Notes: generated from the letters alone by a model not told the origin. Counted from the stretch's first letter, positions 1 to 9,607 are shown. The stretch is 29,318 bases of DNA from Gnetum montanum (GCA_015680685.1 MNCI01004342.1:94396-123713); one strand, 5' to 3'. Translations and numbers: made by a program.

Positions 1-90
1 GCAAAAATAATTCTAAATTTAGAGGGAAAAATGGTAAGAGTTTGGCTAAGGGACTAACTTCTAATTGTGGAAACCAAGGGTGCTGCCTCT

Positions 91-98
91 TATTTATA
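91..98 (-). promoter_or_regulatory. TATA box of the LTR at 1-194
   Basis: On the minus strand the sequence reads CCTATAAATA. The same box is found in the related LTR at 25980-25987, again just below the GATAT repeats. It fits a Pol II core promoter at the U3/R border. Activity is inferred only. Confidence 0.45.
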
Positions 99-121
99 GG
101 CAAGGAGACGGGCCATGATAT

Positions 122-182
122 CGGGTATCCGATATCGCATGGTTGATCTGATATCGTGGATGTGATATCACATACGTGATAT
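122..182. repeat. Degenerate 14-bp GATAT repeats in U3
   Basis: Units of 14 bp, most ending in GATAT, run at 122-135, 136-149, 155-168 and 169-182, with a 5-bp GATAT insert at 150-154. GATATC occurs five times between about 117 and 184. The period equals that of the cleaner array at 26045-26142, although the unit interior differs. Confidence 0.55.
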
Positions 183-194
183 CATAGTTCATCA

Positions 195-579
195 TAAGAT
201 ATTATTAGGGATTCTTGAGTAATGAAGGATAATGGCTATAATATTATTATTGTTCTTTCATTGAAAGTGATCACCAATATATTCTTTCTTTTAAATTTAG
301 AAATATTACACATTATATCGATGAGTAGACCTAACATTCTCTCCTTCTTAATATATAATTGAGATGTTATTACCTTTAAAAGATTTCTCTTAAGCTCTTT
401 TGTGAGGAACGATGCAATAAAAATGTGATTCTTTAGTCCACTAGAATGAAATCTAGAAATTAGGTTTTAAAGTATATGTGATGTACCGAACTAATCTTGA
501 AATCCAATGTGAAATATCTTATTATCTATCTCACTAGTTCATTTTAAGTAGAGGGTATAGAAAGGTTTTCATTATATTT
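195..579. other. AT-rich stretch without recognised features
   Basis: No ORF, motif or repeat that I can assign. It may be interior or flank of the LTR remnant to its left. Confidence 0.4.
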
Positions 580-1243
580 GGTATATTTTTATTCAAAACC
601 CTTGAATTTAGCAAAAACTCTCATCTTAAATTCATTGTCCAACTAACATTACTAAATTATTATAAAAAATAGTTACTTCTAATCTTATAGTTGGTATATT
701 CTATCGTGCTGTAATGATCATAGTTTATCCTTGAAGTTCTAATTGATTAGAAAATTCTTATAGTTATTTGTGGATTCTTTTATTATGCTTTAATAAATCT
801 AATGTATAATTAGATATGTAATTATGTATCAATTAATTATTATATGTTTAAATGAAGCTTAACTTGGAAATCAATATATATTCAAATAATGTTATTGATT
901 TTAAGTTAAACTATTTTCAAATGCTACCATTTAGTAACTATGTGAAGATCATGTTGTAATGACCATAGTTTATCCTTGAAGTTCTAATTGATTAGAAAAT
1001 TCTTATAGTTATTTGTGGATTCTTTTATTATGCTTTAATAAATCNGAATCCACAAATAACTATAAGAATTTTCTAATCAATTAGAACTTCAAGGATAAAC
1101 TATGGTCATTACAGCACGATAGAATATACCAACTATAAGATTAGAAGTAACTATTTTTTATAATAATTTAGTAATGTTAGTTGGACAATGAATTTAAGAT
1201 GAGAGTTTTTGCTAAATTCAAGGGTTTTGAATAAAAATATACC
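580..1243. repeat. Folded-back duplication with two N marks
   Basis: Bases 1046-1243 are the reverse complement of 580-777: 198 bp on each side with no length change and one mismatch that I could see. In addition, 711-799 is repeated directly at 956-1044 (offset 245 bp, one mismatch at 718/963). An N at 1045 lies exactly between the direct copy and the inverted copy. A second N at 1244 lies exactly where the inverted match ends. The variant base at 963 is shared by the inverted copy. The coincidence of N bases with homology edges suggests an assembly join rather than a natural palindrome, although a true inverted duplication is possible. Confidence 0.85.
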
Positions 1244-1244
1244 N

Positions 1245-2430
1245 CTGAAAATTAGTATCCATGATTATTTAAAACAAATGTCAATTACCTTTAATAGCAT
1301 TATGAAGAACTACCTAGCTTATAATTGAATTAAGAACTATGTTGTGCTAATGCAGAATTTCCTTTTAGATACTAATTAGTTTGATAATTTAACTTACTAT
1401 AAGGATATTAAATATTAGTAACAAGTTTGTGCTTAGATGTGAAATGTTACGCAATCATCAACTGGTCATAAATGAGAATTACAATGAAAAATTATTAAGT
1501 TTTTCTCACATTCTATCAAAGTATAGTTTCAATTTTGATAACCCCTACTTCAACAAGAATAAACGTGATCAAAGATTTATGATTAATTCCATTCACACCG
1601 TCCTCCCAACCACCAAGTCCAAATTGCATGCATGTTAACTCCCCATCAAAATACTTCCCTACCTAACTCCTCAACTAATGATAGAATGTACACCATTGCT
1701 ACGCATATATCCTTTGGATGTCAACAACACACATATAATACCATAATCACTAACATACACAACACAAATGCTTAGTCCCCATTTACATCCTAGATGACCT
1801 TGAGGATCCTCCACCTTCTTCCTATCATCATTCTTCCTTTCCTTGACCTTCGCATTTTTCCATCCTCATAACCCTTCCTTCCTCAAGCATCCTTTCCATC
1901 CTCCTAACCACTAAGCTGAAACTGCATGCATGCACACTTGACTATCTTGGGAACTACATATCCATAATTGTTCATTGAAGATCCCATGCCCAAGGGACAA
2001 CATGTTGGTATATATCACAAATAGGTCTAGATCTTTGATCATATCGTTGGCTATGCTATTTGGCTCTTGTTGCTCCCCACTCCACCCATCTTCCCCATGC
2101 ACCATTAATTTCCACTCTAGACTAACTTTTCATTAGGACTAATTCGACATTGTTCTCTACCTTGATGATGCCTACGCCTATATTTGTTATAGGGAACTTC
2201 AACTGGTAGACTTGTAAAAAGGAAAAATATTGAGCCTAATAGTTTTTTCTTAGCTTGCTCTCTTCTTGAATGCTAAAGATGATGATTCTCTTGCTATTGC
2301 CTAACTACCTAGCCTCTACTCTCTCTCTAGCCTAACTCATGAACTTCATGTTAATGCACTTGCCACTTCAATAGTAGTTTTTTCTATTTATTAGGCATAT
2401 AATTAGCTAATTGACTTTTAAATTCAATTT
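1245..2430. other. AT-rich stretch, no gene recognised
   Basis: Short ORFs of 60-70 codons exist on both strands here, but none has a recognisable domain, signal peptide or codon pattern. A pyrimidine-rich block lies at about 1795-1910. I see no RNA gene or mobile-element terminus. Confidence 0.4.
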
Positions 2431-2432
2431 TA

Positions 2433-3130
2433 TGTTGGAGATAGTGTGAGATGTATCCTCATGTAGATCATCAAATTTGCTCTCAAATTTATGTTTTATG
2501 TCATGTTTAATTTGGAGCCATGTAAAGTTTTTCAATTTTCAAAAGTTAGGAGCCATAAGGAGTTAGTTTTTTATTTTCTAAAGTTTGAAGTTTATGTTTT
2601 ATTCCATGTAAGTGCATGTGAACACTTCAATTTTCTAATGGATCAATGGTCATACATGTAATCTTTATTTAAGTAAGGCATCTCCAAAAAGTATAAGAAG
2701 GAGTCCTCTACTTTATTGTAAACTTGATGAGAGCACTTTGTTTCAAGTTGAAGGTGAATAGAAGAGAAGAAGTATATTGGTGGTTCCTTAAGTTTTTGTA
2801 TGCATTTTTCTTTTGTTTCTCATATTCTCACAATATGAAGTTTTCACAATGAGTTGAGATCCTCACAATTATCTCGTCCAATTCTCACAATGTTACCACA
2901 ATTTCTCATAATATGATCACAATGCTCTTATTCTTGCAATTTTATCTATCAAATTTTAGTTTATATTTCTCAATTTTACAAGTATTTGAATTACATATGG
3001 AAGCTCATGTTCATGTTTGAAGAATCTTTGATTTGGAAAGTTAATTATAAGTGTTTGATGATTTGAATTGGCAACTCTAGCAAGGATTTCATTCATTCCT
3101 TACTGTAGAAGTTTTGCATGTTGAAGGATC
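2433..3130 (+). other. Possible decayed LTR-like sequence
   Basis: The block begins with TGTTGGAGATAGTG, a common type of LTR start. It contains a TATTTAAG box near 2670, and then a run of CTCACAAT/TCACAAT motifs between about 2820 and 2930, which resembles the U5 part of some plant LTRs. I found no second copy, no clear CA end, and no PBS or PPT. This is a weak suggestion only. Confidence 0.2.
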
Positions 3131-3614
3131 TATTATTTGAACATTTGAATCAGTGTTTTATGTTAATTTATGAAGGCTTTAGATAGCTCTTTTGGGGGTT
3201 TTCATCATCTTCATCCCTTATCACAAAATTTCAAAAGCATTTGATGTTGTAAGGAAAATTGGCATTAAAGTTTGATTGATTTAGGGTTGTCTCATAGTTT
3301 GGAATATTTGGATTCTAGATCTAAGCACTTAGAGGGTTTATTTGTTTTTGTTTTCTCAAGGATGCATTCTTTCAAGCTATTTTGAGGCTTATGTAATGAA
3401 TTTAGTTTGCATGTCATAGTAAATACTATTTCATGCTTGTTTGTGGAGGTTTATTTTGATCTTTGATGTCTCTTGGTACTTTGACGTCGTTCTCCAATAG
3501 GAAACACACCAAAGTTTGAAGAAGATTTAATGTTGTTTACCCTAGAATTGGGCTCAATTGAAGGATCTAATTGTTTAGTTGTAGGTCAATCATTAGACAT
3601 AGATTCCAATGATA

Positions 3615-3790
3615 CCAATTGATATCATTATTCAAGATGTCAATTTTCATAAATCTAGAGACCAATTGATATGTTCATATTCTGAAAATTTGAAGTGCCA
3701 AACATATAGTTGATTGCCACTCCATTGATTCTAATCGATAGAACTGTTTCCTATCTTGCTTCGTATCACCCCAACAATGCCAATTGATAT
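3615..3790. repeat. Three spaced copies of an 11-bp motif
   Basis: CCAATTGATAT occurs at 3615-3625, 3662-3672 and 3780-3790. The first copy sits in the near-palindrome GATACCAATTGATATC. The GATAT core recalls the U3 repeats of the LTRs elsewhere in this window, so this may be a much older U3 remnant, but the spacing is irregular. Confidence 0.4.
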
Positions 3791-4577
3791 GTTTGCATGA
3801 AAATCTAGAGAGCTCCTTGCTTAGATATTGCTCCAATGATTGAGATTAATAGCCAAAAGAAGGATCTTAATTCCTGTTGCCTTAGATGATGCCTAGGGAC
3901 AACATCAAATTTGTTACTAATTTTTTGCCATTGGGGCTAGATGTTGAACATTTTGATTTATGCTTTAATTGTAGTCTTCCATTGTTAAACTCTACAATTT
4001 TATAATTTCTTTTAATATTTAATATAAATTTTTTGAGTTTCTTAAATATATACTTTTTTAAAAATTGGAGAAAAGAGTTGTGATTAAAGAGGGCACCACT
4101 ACTTTTTCCAACCATTCAAGTCTAGTTTAATTCTTAGTTGCAAGAAATGCAACCCATTGCAAATATTTTACATTTTTCATTTCCGCAATAGAAACCTGTT
4201 TCAAAACGTCGCCATTTCTTTGGGTGTTTATTGTTCCTGACATATTAATATATTTTTTCTGAGAAAACTAAAAGGTTTTCCAATAGTTATTAAATGAAAT
4301 ACATTTAAATTAAGGGGATTTTGCCATAAACCGTAATTTCTTTCATAATATATGAATTATATTGGTATTACCTTTTCCATCTATCACTTCTATTTCATTC
4401 TTGACATAAAAATACGTAGATTCTTTTAGATTATTGATTGGATTTTGGATGCCCTTTCTTTTTCACAACTTTTTCCTTAACCAATTTCCATCACGTTTCT
4501 ATTGCTGTCACATTGCTCTATTTTCTTATTTCTGGTAATTATGGTTTAATGTACAAGGTCAAAAGACCCGATTGTGA
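3791..4577. other. AT-rich stretch, no gene recognised
   Basis: T-rich and A-rich runs without a supported coding region, RNA gene or element end. The longest minus-strand ORF (3882-4115) is lysine and asparagine rich, as expected from chance translation of AT-rich DNA. Confidence 0.4.
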
Positions 4578-5117
4578 ATGACCCCTGTCCTCCTTTCTAG
4601 TTTCTTTGCCGCCCACGTTATGCAATTAACCAGGAACCACCGAGTGAAGGAAGCAAACGCTGCACGACACTGCGCAGACAAGAATATAATAATAATAATA
4701 ATGCTCTCATGCTATGAACTCGGACATGCATGTCATGTAACGAAATGGGACGTGCTTTAGACCACTGCTGTCCTGTTTTCTGTTGCTGCTCACGTTTTAT
4801 TTGCATTTACTTCACCACTGCGGTCATACTTGCAAGCCCAACTTTTTAAGTTTGTGGAGCACTGCACTGGGCCACAGTTCTTTTGTTTTTTCCGTTATAT
4901 TTGTATGTCATTGCCATTGTTAGTGGATGAACTAGGTGAAACATCAAATTCATGTGCTGAAATAAAAAAAAATCAAAGGCAGCATCCATACATACATGTA
5001 CCGATGAGAGCTGGTCCAGGGGAGGGGAGGCCTCCTTATATATATATATATAGATGTATGAATGGACCAGAGCTGTAAACAGATAAAAGCTGTTAAAAGA
5101 AGCAATTGTAATAATTC
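4578..5117 (+). promoter_or_regulatory. Putative promoter region upstream of the 5118 ORF
   Basis: The base composition changes here to a less AT-rich, lower-repeat sequence. ACGT cores (CCACGTT near 4612, GACGTG near 4750, CACGTT near 4792) are typical of plant promoters but also occur by chance. An (ATA)n tract lies near 4686-4700. A TATA run at 5037-5052 is followed about 65 bp later by the ORF start, which gives room for a short 5' leader. No direct evidence of transcription exists. Confidence 0.35.
5037..5052 (+). promoter_or_regulatory. TATA run before the 5118 ORF
   Basis: A pure TA run preceded by GGCCTCC and followed by GATG, in a context far less AT-rich than most of the window. 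Its distance to the ATG at 5118 fits a plant core promoter. It could also be a simple TA microsatellite. Confidence 0.4.
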
Positions 5118-5552
5118 ATGGCTGGTCAAGTTGAAGTTATGAGGAGCCGGAACAGGAAGAGCTCACTAATAATAGTCTCCTGTGTCTTGGTCTCGTCCTT
5201 GCTTTTATTCTTGGGTCCTCGACAATGCCACGGTGCAGAGCAAATAATGGAAGTAAAGAGCAGTAACAGTAGCAGCAAGACTACTACCAAAGCCAAAGCT
5301 TACCGCAGTGGCTATTGCCCGGCCATGCTATTCATTGTGGCTGCCAGCCTCAGCCTCAGCCTCAGCCTTATATCATGTGACCATAGTTCTTCTTCTTCTT
5401 GTTCTGACTCCTGTTTTTCTGCTATTTGTCATTTTCCTGGTTCTTATTATTGTTGGTGTTGCATTTTTGAAGAGAATTATGGAGGTTTTGCGTCAGGAGA
5501 TATCATATGTCGTCCCAGGCTTCGAACTCGCAACTTGTACCCGTCACTGTGA
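5118..5552 (+). CDS. Hypothetical small protein with signal peptide
   Basis: I do not recognise this protein. The ORF encodes 144 residues. Residues 1-15 are basic (MAGQVEVMRSRNRKS). Residues about 17-33 are hydrophobic (LIIVSCVLVSSLLLFLG) and are followed by a plausible cleavage context, CHG/AEQ, near residue 40. This is a classical signal peptide. A Ser/Thr/Lys-rich stretch follows, then a Ser-Leu repeat made by a CAGCCT hexanucleotide repeat (about 5345-5367), then a Ser/Cys-rich tail. The start is chosen because it is the first ATG after the TATA run and sits in ATGGC, common in plants. The tail runs into a possible SINE, so the true C-terminus or an intron may lie earlier, perhaps soon after residue 60. 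A second frame (5308-5568) overlaps it and encodes a strongly hydrophobic segment, so a frameshift or splice between frames is possible. It could be a secreted peptide precursor, an orphan gene or chance. Confidence 0.35.
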   Translation: MAGQVEVMRSRNRKSSLIIVSCVLVSSLLLFLGPRQCHGAEQIMEVKSSNSSSKTTTKAKAYRSGYCPAMLFIVAASLSLSLSLISCDHSSSSSCSDSCFSAICHFPGSYYCWCCIFEENYGGFASGDIICRPRLRTRNLYPSL

Positions 5553-5580
5553 CGGCCCCCACGAGTAGCGTAGTACCCGT
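5480..5580 (-). repeat. Possible tRNA-derived SINE head (B-box-like)
   Basis: Read on the minus strand, the sequence includes TTGCGAGTTCGAAGCCTGGG, whose AGTTCGAAGCC matches the Pol III B-box pattern. It is preceded by GTGGGGGCCGTCACAGTGACGGG and followed by ACGACATATGATATC. Layouts of this kind occur in plant tRNA-derived SINEs. The T-arm stem does not pair properly, so it is not an intact tRNA. I cannot define the ends, a poly-A tail or a target-site duplication. Confidence 0.3.
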
Positions 5581-5710
5581 TGTTTCGTCAATTCAATTCT
5601 ATGCCATTTCTCTGTCGGTCTGTCCTCCCCTCCAACTGTCTGTTCTATGCATCAATTCACCTCCTACTGCTTTAGAGGTTTTTTTTTTCTTTAATTTTCT
5701 TATTAATTAG

Positions 5711-6530
5711 CCAAGGAAGCCACCACTGCCGTTGTTTCGTTTACTCCAGCAACATATAAACCGTGTACTTATTTCTCTTTGATGGAACAAAAAGGTTTGT
5801 CTTATTTCTTTAGTTGATTAAATTCGGTAATCTTTCCCTTTATTTTGCCAACTTCAGTTAATTTTAATCTAAATCAAATTTGTTCATTTTTACTTAATTT
5901 CCGGTTAAACTAAGAGATATTTTGTGAACAGGCCTTAGTTCAGTTTTCATTCTTGATCAATCTCAACTTCATTTGTAACCCAAATCAAATTTCTTAAAAT
6001 TTTTTCATTATATTTTGACTTTGAAACATAGAAACGCAATTCGGTATTCTATTTTCCAGAGGCACATATGAAATCGAGATAATCGTCGTCCTCTTTCTTG
6101 TCCAATCGTGTTTAATCAATAGAACTTCTTTTCGGGGTCCGACACCCCCCGTCCAATCGTGTTTAATTGTGATTTTTAAATTCAATTAACTACTTATATT
6201 AATTTGGTAAAAAAAAAGTAATTACTTTCAACACTTTAGTAAACCCATGTTTGAAACAAGACTAAGATAATGATGATAATATTGTAATATTAATTTGATT
6301 CGTTCTAACTACGAGTAGTGTTCGTACGTTTTTTTATCATGTCTAATAAAGGATGATGAAAGTTCGGTTTGAAATACCACAAAATATGGCAGCCTGCTTA
6401 TCCACGTCGTTCCAAACATGCATTAGAAAAAAAATTACAAGTTCCACAAATTTCTCCCTTCTCAGAAAAGGAAGCACCGTCACTGGATAATGGATTCTCA
6501 GCCCTTAAAATGGCAATATGGCATTTAACT
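5711..6530. other. Non-coding stretch with one 17-bp direct repeat
   Basis: The only structure I see is GTCCAATCGTGTTTAAT, present at 6100-6116 and again at 6151-6167. The two copies bracket a TTTTCGGGGTCCGACACCCCC stretch that can fold weakly. Otherwise there is no gene. This is the target region of the copia element that follows. Confidence 0.4.
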
Positions 6531-6535
6531 TTTAG
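6531..6535. repeat. Target-site duplication, left copy (TTTAG)
   Basis: TTTAG immediately precedes the left LTR, and the same five bases immediately follow the right LTR at 9608-9612. Five base pairs is the usual size for Ty1/copia integration, so the two LTRs belong to one insertion. Confidence 0.9.
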
Positions 6536-6925
6536 TGTTAGCAAATCTCGCAGCAAAATATGAAATGAAATGAAAATAAAGAACAATGGATATGAATCTT
6601 TTACTTGGAAAAACCCCAAAGTGCCAAAAACCATGGGTAAATGTAGAAGGATCTTATTATAAAAAATGAGGATAACAAGCTTCTCTCTTCATCACAAGGA
6701 GAGAACAAGAAGAAGCCTCTCTCTCATGCAATAGGAGAAGAATGTAAGAGTGGGATGGAAAGGGGATACATGTGATAGATCTAAATTGTGGTGAGGGAGG
6801 GCCCTTTTATATTGGTGAAGGAGCTCTTAAATAACTAATGATAACCACCCACTATTTTAATAACCGTAACCTAATTGTATCATGATAACCATAGCCTAAA
6901 TTTATCATGATAACTATGGCCAACA
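6536..6925 (-). repeat. 3' LTR of the copia element
   Basis: This 390-bp LTR lies downstream of the RT remnant on the minus strand. It starts TGTTGGCCATAG on the minus strand and ends GCTAACA. A purine-rich PPT abuts it at 6926-6937. It aligns along its whole length with 9217-9607. Confidence 0.9.
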
Positions 6926-6937
6926 ATCTCCCACCTA
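6926..6937 (-). other. Polypurine tract of the copia element
   Basis: The minus strand reads TAGGTGGGAGAT directly before the LTR start TGTTGG. This is the usual copia plus-strand primer, resembling the tract of Tnt1-like elements. Confidence 0.8.
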
Positions 6938-6939
6938 GA

Positions 6940-7611
6940 GATTTTGATTGAGGATCAATCATATCTCCATACCATCCTTTCTACCTTGCCATTCTATGTT
7001 GCTTATGCTTTTGCTAGGCCATATGAGCATCTATTCCAATGCTCTCGTCCAAGATTTGCCATGTATTAGCTAACTGCTCCTATTGCTTGTGCAATGTTTG
7101 GTCTTGTACAAATCATAACAAACATTAAGCTTCCCATTGCTGATGCATACGGTACTCGAGACATCTCATTCCTCTCTAATTCATTGCTAAGATACATCTT
7201 GGAGGATAATTTGAAATTAACAGGAAGTGCGGTAGAAATTGGCTTACAGTCTTGCCTATTGAAGCGTTGCAAGATCTTACCCAAGTAGTTTTTCTGAGAA
7301 AGCCAAATCTTCTTGTTATTTCTGTCTTGGTGACTTTGCATCCCTAGAATCTTATTTGTTGGTCCCAAGTCTTTCACATCAAATTCCCTAGCCAACTGTG
7401 CCTTCAATTCTTGGGTTTGCTCTTTGTTGGGGCCTACAACCAACATGTCATCCACATACAATAGCAAAACAATGAAATTTTCATCAAGCCTCTTAAAATA
7501 TGTACAGGGCTTTGCACTGAGTCTATTGTACCCAAGGCTCATGATATACAAGTCAAATCTCTTGTATCAAAACCTTGGCACCTATTTGAGACCATACAGA
7601 GATTTTTTCAG
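6940..7611 (-). pseudogene. Copia reverse transcriptase remnant, RNase H lost
   Basis: The reverse transcriptase part of pol, which would copy the element RNA to DNA in virus-like particles. The fragment enters at the RLKKSLYGLK motif (just above 7584) and meets a stop where glutamine is usual (7582-7584). It continues through LLYVDDMLVVG, with the catalytic Asp pair at 7447-7452, to CTRPNIAQAIGAVS near 7066. The N-terminal fingers and first catalytic Asp are missing. After 7066 comes a stop, then YMANLGREHWNR, and then a jump to the C-terminal end of pol, so most of RNase H is absent. It cannot encode a working enzyme. Confidence 0.9.
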
Positions 7612-8709
7612 CCTGTAAATCAAGTTCTCTTTGCCTTCTTCTGCAAAACCTTCTGCAAATATCACATCTCTGTTGATGATAATCTTGTGGATAGTGGGAT
7701 CCCACAAGCGATACCCCTTAACTTCATTAGCATACCCTAAGAAGATACATTTCCTAGACTTTGGGTCCAACTTTGATCTTTCTTGGTCATTGTACATCAC
7801 ATACACAAAACTTTCAAATGTATGGAGATAAGAATAAATAGGTGGCTTACCGGTCCACATTTCCATTGGTGTTTTTAGATCAATCGCAGTTGATAGAGAC
7901 TGATTGATTAAATAGCAAGTCAATACTACTTTTGTCCAAAATGACTTGGTTAGATTTGTAGCCCTTAAACATTGATCTTGTTTTTTTCAACAAGGTTCTA
8001 TTCATTCGTTCTGCCACTCCATTTTGTTGAGGAGTATGTGCTGCTGTGAACTTCCTCTTAATGCCTTCTTGTTGACAAAATGCATCAAATTCATCACTTG
8101 TATATTCTCCTCCATTATCCGTCCTTAGACACTTATCCTTTGTTCAGACTCAAGTTCTACCTGTGCTTTAAAAACTTTGAAGACTAAAAAGACATTTGCT
8201 TTCTTTTTGATTGGATACACCCAACATCTTCTGGAGTAAGCAATGAAAGATACAAAGTATCTTGCTCCTCCTAGGGAAGTGATTGGTGCTTGCCAAACAT
8301 CAAAGTACATCAAGTCCAAGATGCCTTTGCTCTTAGCTGTTGATCTGCTGAACTTTAATCTGTGCTGCTTACTAATAACACAATGCTCACAAAATGGTAA
8401 ACGTACCAAATTGAGCCTTGGAAATAGTCTCTGTTTAGAGAGAATCTTCAAACCTTGTTCTAACATATGACCAAGTCTTTGATGCCACAACATCATCGAT
8501 TCTTCTTTTGAACTAGTTGATGCAACAGAAGACTCTCCCACTTGATGTGTGTTCCCCAGAAGCATGTACAAATTTTCAGCTACCTTTTCTGCCTTCATTA
8601 CCACAAGTGCACCTTTGGTAATCTTCAAAATCCCATTCTCTATATGAGTTTGGCACCCAACATCATCTAGTTGTCCTAAAGATAGTAGATTTTTTTTCAA
8701 GCCCTCCAT
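7612..8709 (-). pseudogene. Copia GAG-pre-integrase and integrase remnant
   Basis: Integrase joins the element DNA into the host chromosome. From high to low coordinates I see NLLSLGQLDDVG, then the zinc-binding segment with LWHQRLGH and FCEHCVISKQHR (His-His-Cys-Cys pattern). The core follows with Asp in YFDVW (8299-8301), Asp in LRTDNGGEY (8117-8119) and Glu in NGVAERMN (8009-8011), so the catalytic triad is retained. A frame change lies between ELESEQRISV and LRTDNGG (near 8130-8150), and another lies near 7920. The C-terminal part (TPMEMWTGKPP, KCIFLGYA, GYRLWDP) is readable down to about 7620, where sequence deletion fuses it to RT. Confidence 0.9.
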
Positions 8710-8935
8710 ATGTCATACCTCTTGTATGATGCAAATAGTGCCATGATATATCTTTATCTTGACAGCACCACTACTAGCAATTTTGAAAGCATGATCATTT
8801 CCCATGTACACAGATCCTTCTGAGATTGGTTTGTAGTGATAAAACCATTCTCTCCGAGAGATCATGTGCCATGTTGCCCCTCAATCCAAGATCCAAGCAT
8901 TAGTGAGCTTCTATCTGCCTTCAGCAATAGTTGCC
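8710..8935 (-). pseudogene. Copia protease remnant, stop at the DSG motif
   Basis: This segment would encode the aspartic protease that cuts the polyprotein. The minus strand reads NAWILD-stop-GATWHM, where copia proteases have WILDSGA. The catalytic Asp codon is at 8884-8886 and the next codon is TGA (8881-8883) in place of serine. The downstream part reads WFYHYKPISEGSVYMGNDH, with stops near 8716 and 8911. It is non-functional. Confidence 0.85.
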
Positions 8936-9200
8936 TCATTGTATAGAACATCACCGTCATATGAGGTACTTGCCACATTCCCTTGACGATTTTTTTTCAT
9001 TACTCTTCTTGTTCCAACACTCCTTTTCTGCAATACTTGAAAGAACCCCATCTGCTAGTGCCAAGTGGAAATTAGCAATAGCATTACCATCCATTTTATT
9101 CCACTTGTTGTCATCCATGACCTCCCACGGCCTTTCTTCAATAGTTACCAGGCAATTATATTTGTATGCACGATTTGCAACACTTCCATGGACTATGAAT
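8936..9200 (-). pseudogene. Copia gag remnant with internal deletion
   Basis: The recognisable part is WEVMDDNKWNKMDGNAIANF followed by HLALADGVLSSIAEK, the usual start of copia Gag, lying about 90-160 bp inside the 5' LTR. It then jumps to a short lysine-rich stretch (KKSNEKKSSRECGK) directly before protease. The capsid core and a complete CCHC knuckle are missing, so several hundred base pairs have been lost. Confidence 0.7.
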
Positions 9201-9202
9201 GT

Positions 9203-9215
9203 GGCTTCAAAACCA
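9203..9215 (-). other. Primer binding site of the copia element, decayed
   Basis: One base inside the 5' LTR the minus strand reads TGGTTTTGAAGCC. The usual initiator-Met-tRNA site of plant copia elements is TGGTATCAGAGCC; 9 of 13 bases agree. Position and partial match support the call. Confidence 0.65.
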
Positions 9216-9216
9216 C

Positions 9217-9607
9217 TGTTAGCAGATCTGACAGCAAAATATGAAATAAGATGAAAATAAAGAGCAATGGACACGAATCTTTTACGTCGAAAAACCCCAA
9301 AGTGGAAAAAAAACCAAGGGCAAATATAGAAGGATCTTATTATCAAAAATGAGGATAACAACCTTCTCTCTTCATCCCAAGGAGCGAACAATAAGAAGCT
9401 TCTCTCTTATGCAATAGGAGAAAAATGCAAGAGTGAGATGGAAAGGGGATATATGTGATAGATCTAAATTGTCGTGAGGGAGGTCCCTTTTATATTGGTG
9501 AAGGGGCCTTAAATAACTAATGATAACAACTCACTATTTTAATAACCATAGCCTAATTTTATCATGATAACCATGGCCTAAATTTATCATGATAACTATG
9601 TCTAACA
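9217..9607 (-). repeat. 5' LTR of the copia element
   Basis: This 391-bp LTR starts TGTTAGACATAG on the minus strand and ends GCTAACA. It precedes the PBS and is followed on the plus strand by the TTTAG duplication (9608-9612). It differs from its partner mostly by scattered base changes and small A-run length changes. Confidence 0.9.

Larger units (their letters stand above)
1..194 (-). mobile_element. LTR fragment, GATAT-repeat family (U3 and R part)
   Basis: This is the left-truncated remainder of a minus-strand LTR. It shows a minus-strand TATA box (91-98) followed, on the U3 side, by a cluster of GATATC motifs with 14-bp spacing, and it ends in TTCATCA at 194. The same order (TATA box, GATAT repeats, ATTCATCA end) occurs at 25980-26170. 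I infer from this shared architecture that it belongs to the same Ty3/gypsy-like LTR family. The body, PBS and partner LTR are not in the window. It could be a solo LTR or a 3' LTR; no target-site duplication can be tested because the left end is missing. Confidence 0.5.
6536..9607 (-). mobile_element. Ty1/copia LTR retrotransposon, internally deleted
   Basis: The element is bounded by two similar LTRs (6536-6925 and 9217-9607) that begin TG and end CA, inside a perfect TTTAG duplication. The interior, read on the minus strand, runs PBS, gag remnant, protease, integrase, RT, PPT, which is the copia order. The interior is only about 2.3 kb, against roughly 4 kb or more in full elements. Residues are missing within gag, between integrase and RT, and in RNase H. 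By eye the LTRs differ at about 40 of 390 positions, so the insertion is old. The integrase and RT wording resembles the Tork/Tnt1-type lineage, which is a judgement from motif recall. No long ORF survives, so it is not autonomous. Confidence 0.92.

Noticed and set aside
4578-5078. Short ORFs on both strands upstream of the secreted-peptide candidate
   Set aside because: No recognisable domain; the region reads better as a promoter or intergenic sequence.
5480-5580. A real tRNA gene on the minus strand
   Set aside because: The TTCGA loop is present but the T-arm and acceptor stems do not pair, and no anticodon arm can be drawn.
8931-9254. 107-codon plus-strand ORF in the copia element
   Set aside because: Antisense shadow of the minus-strand gag remnant and LTR.
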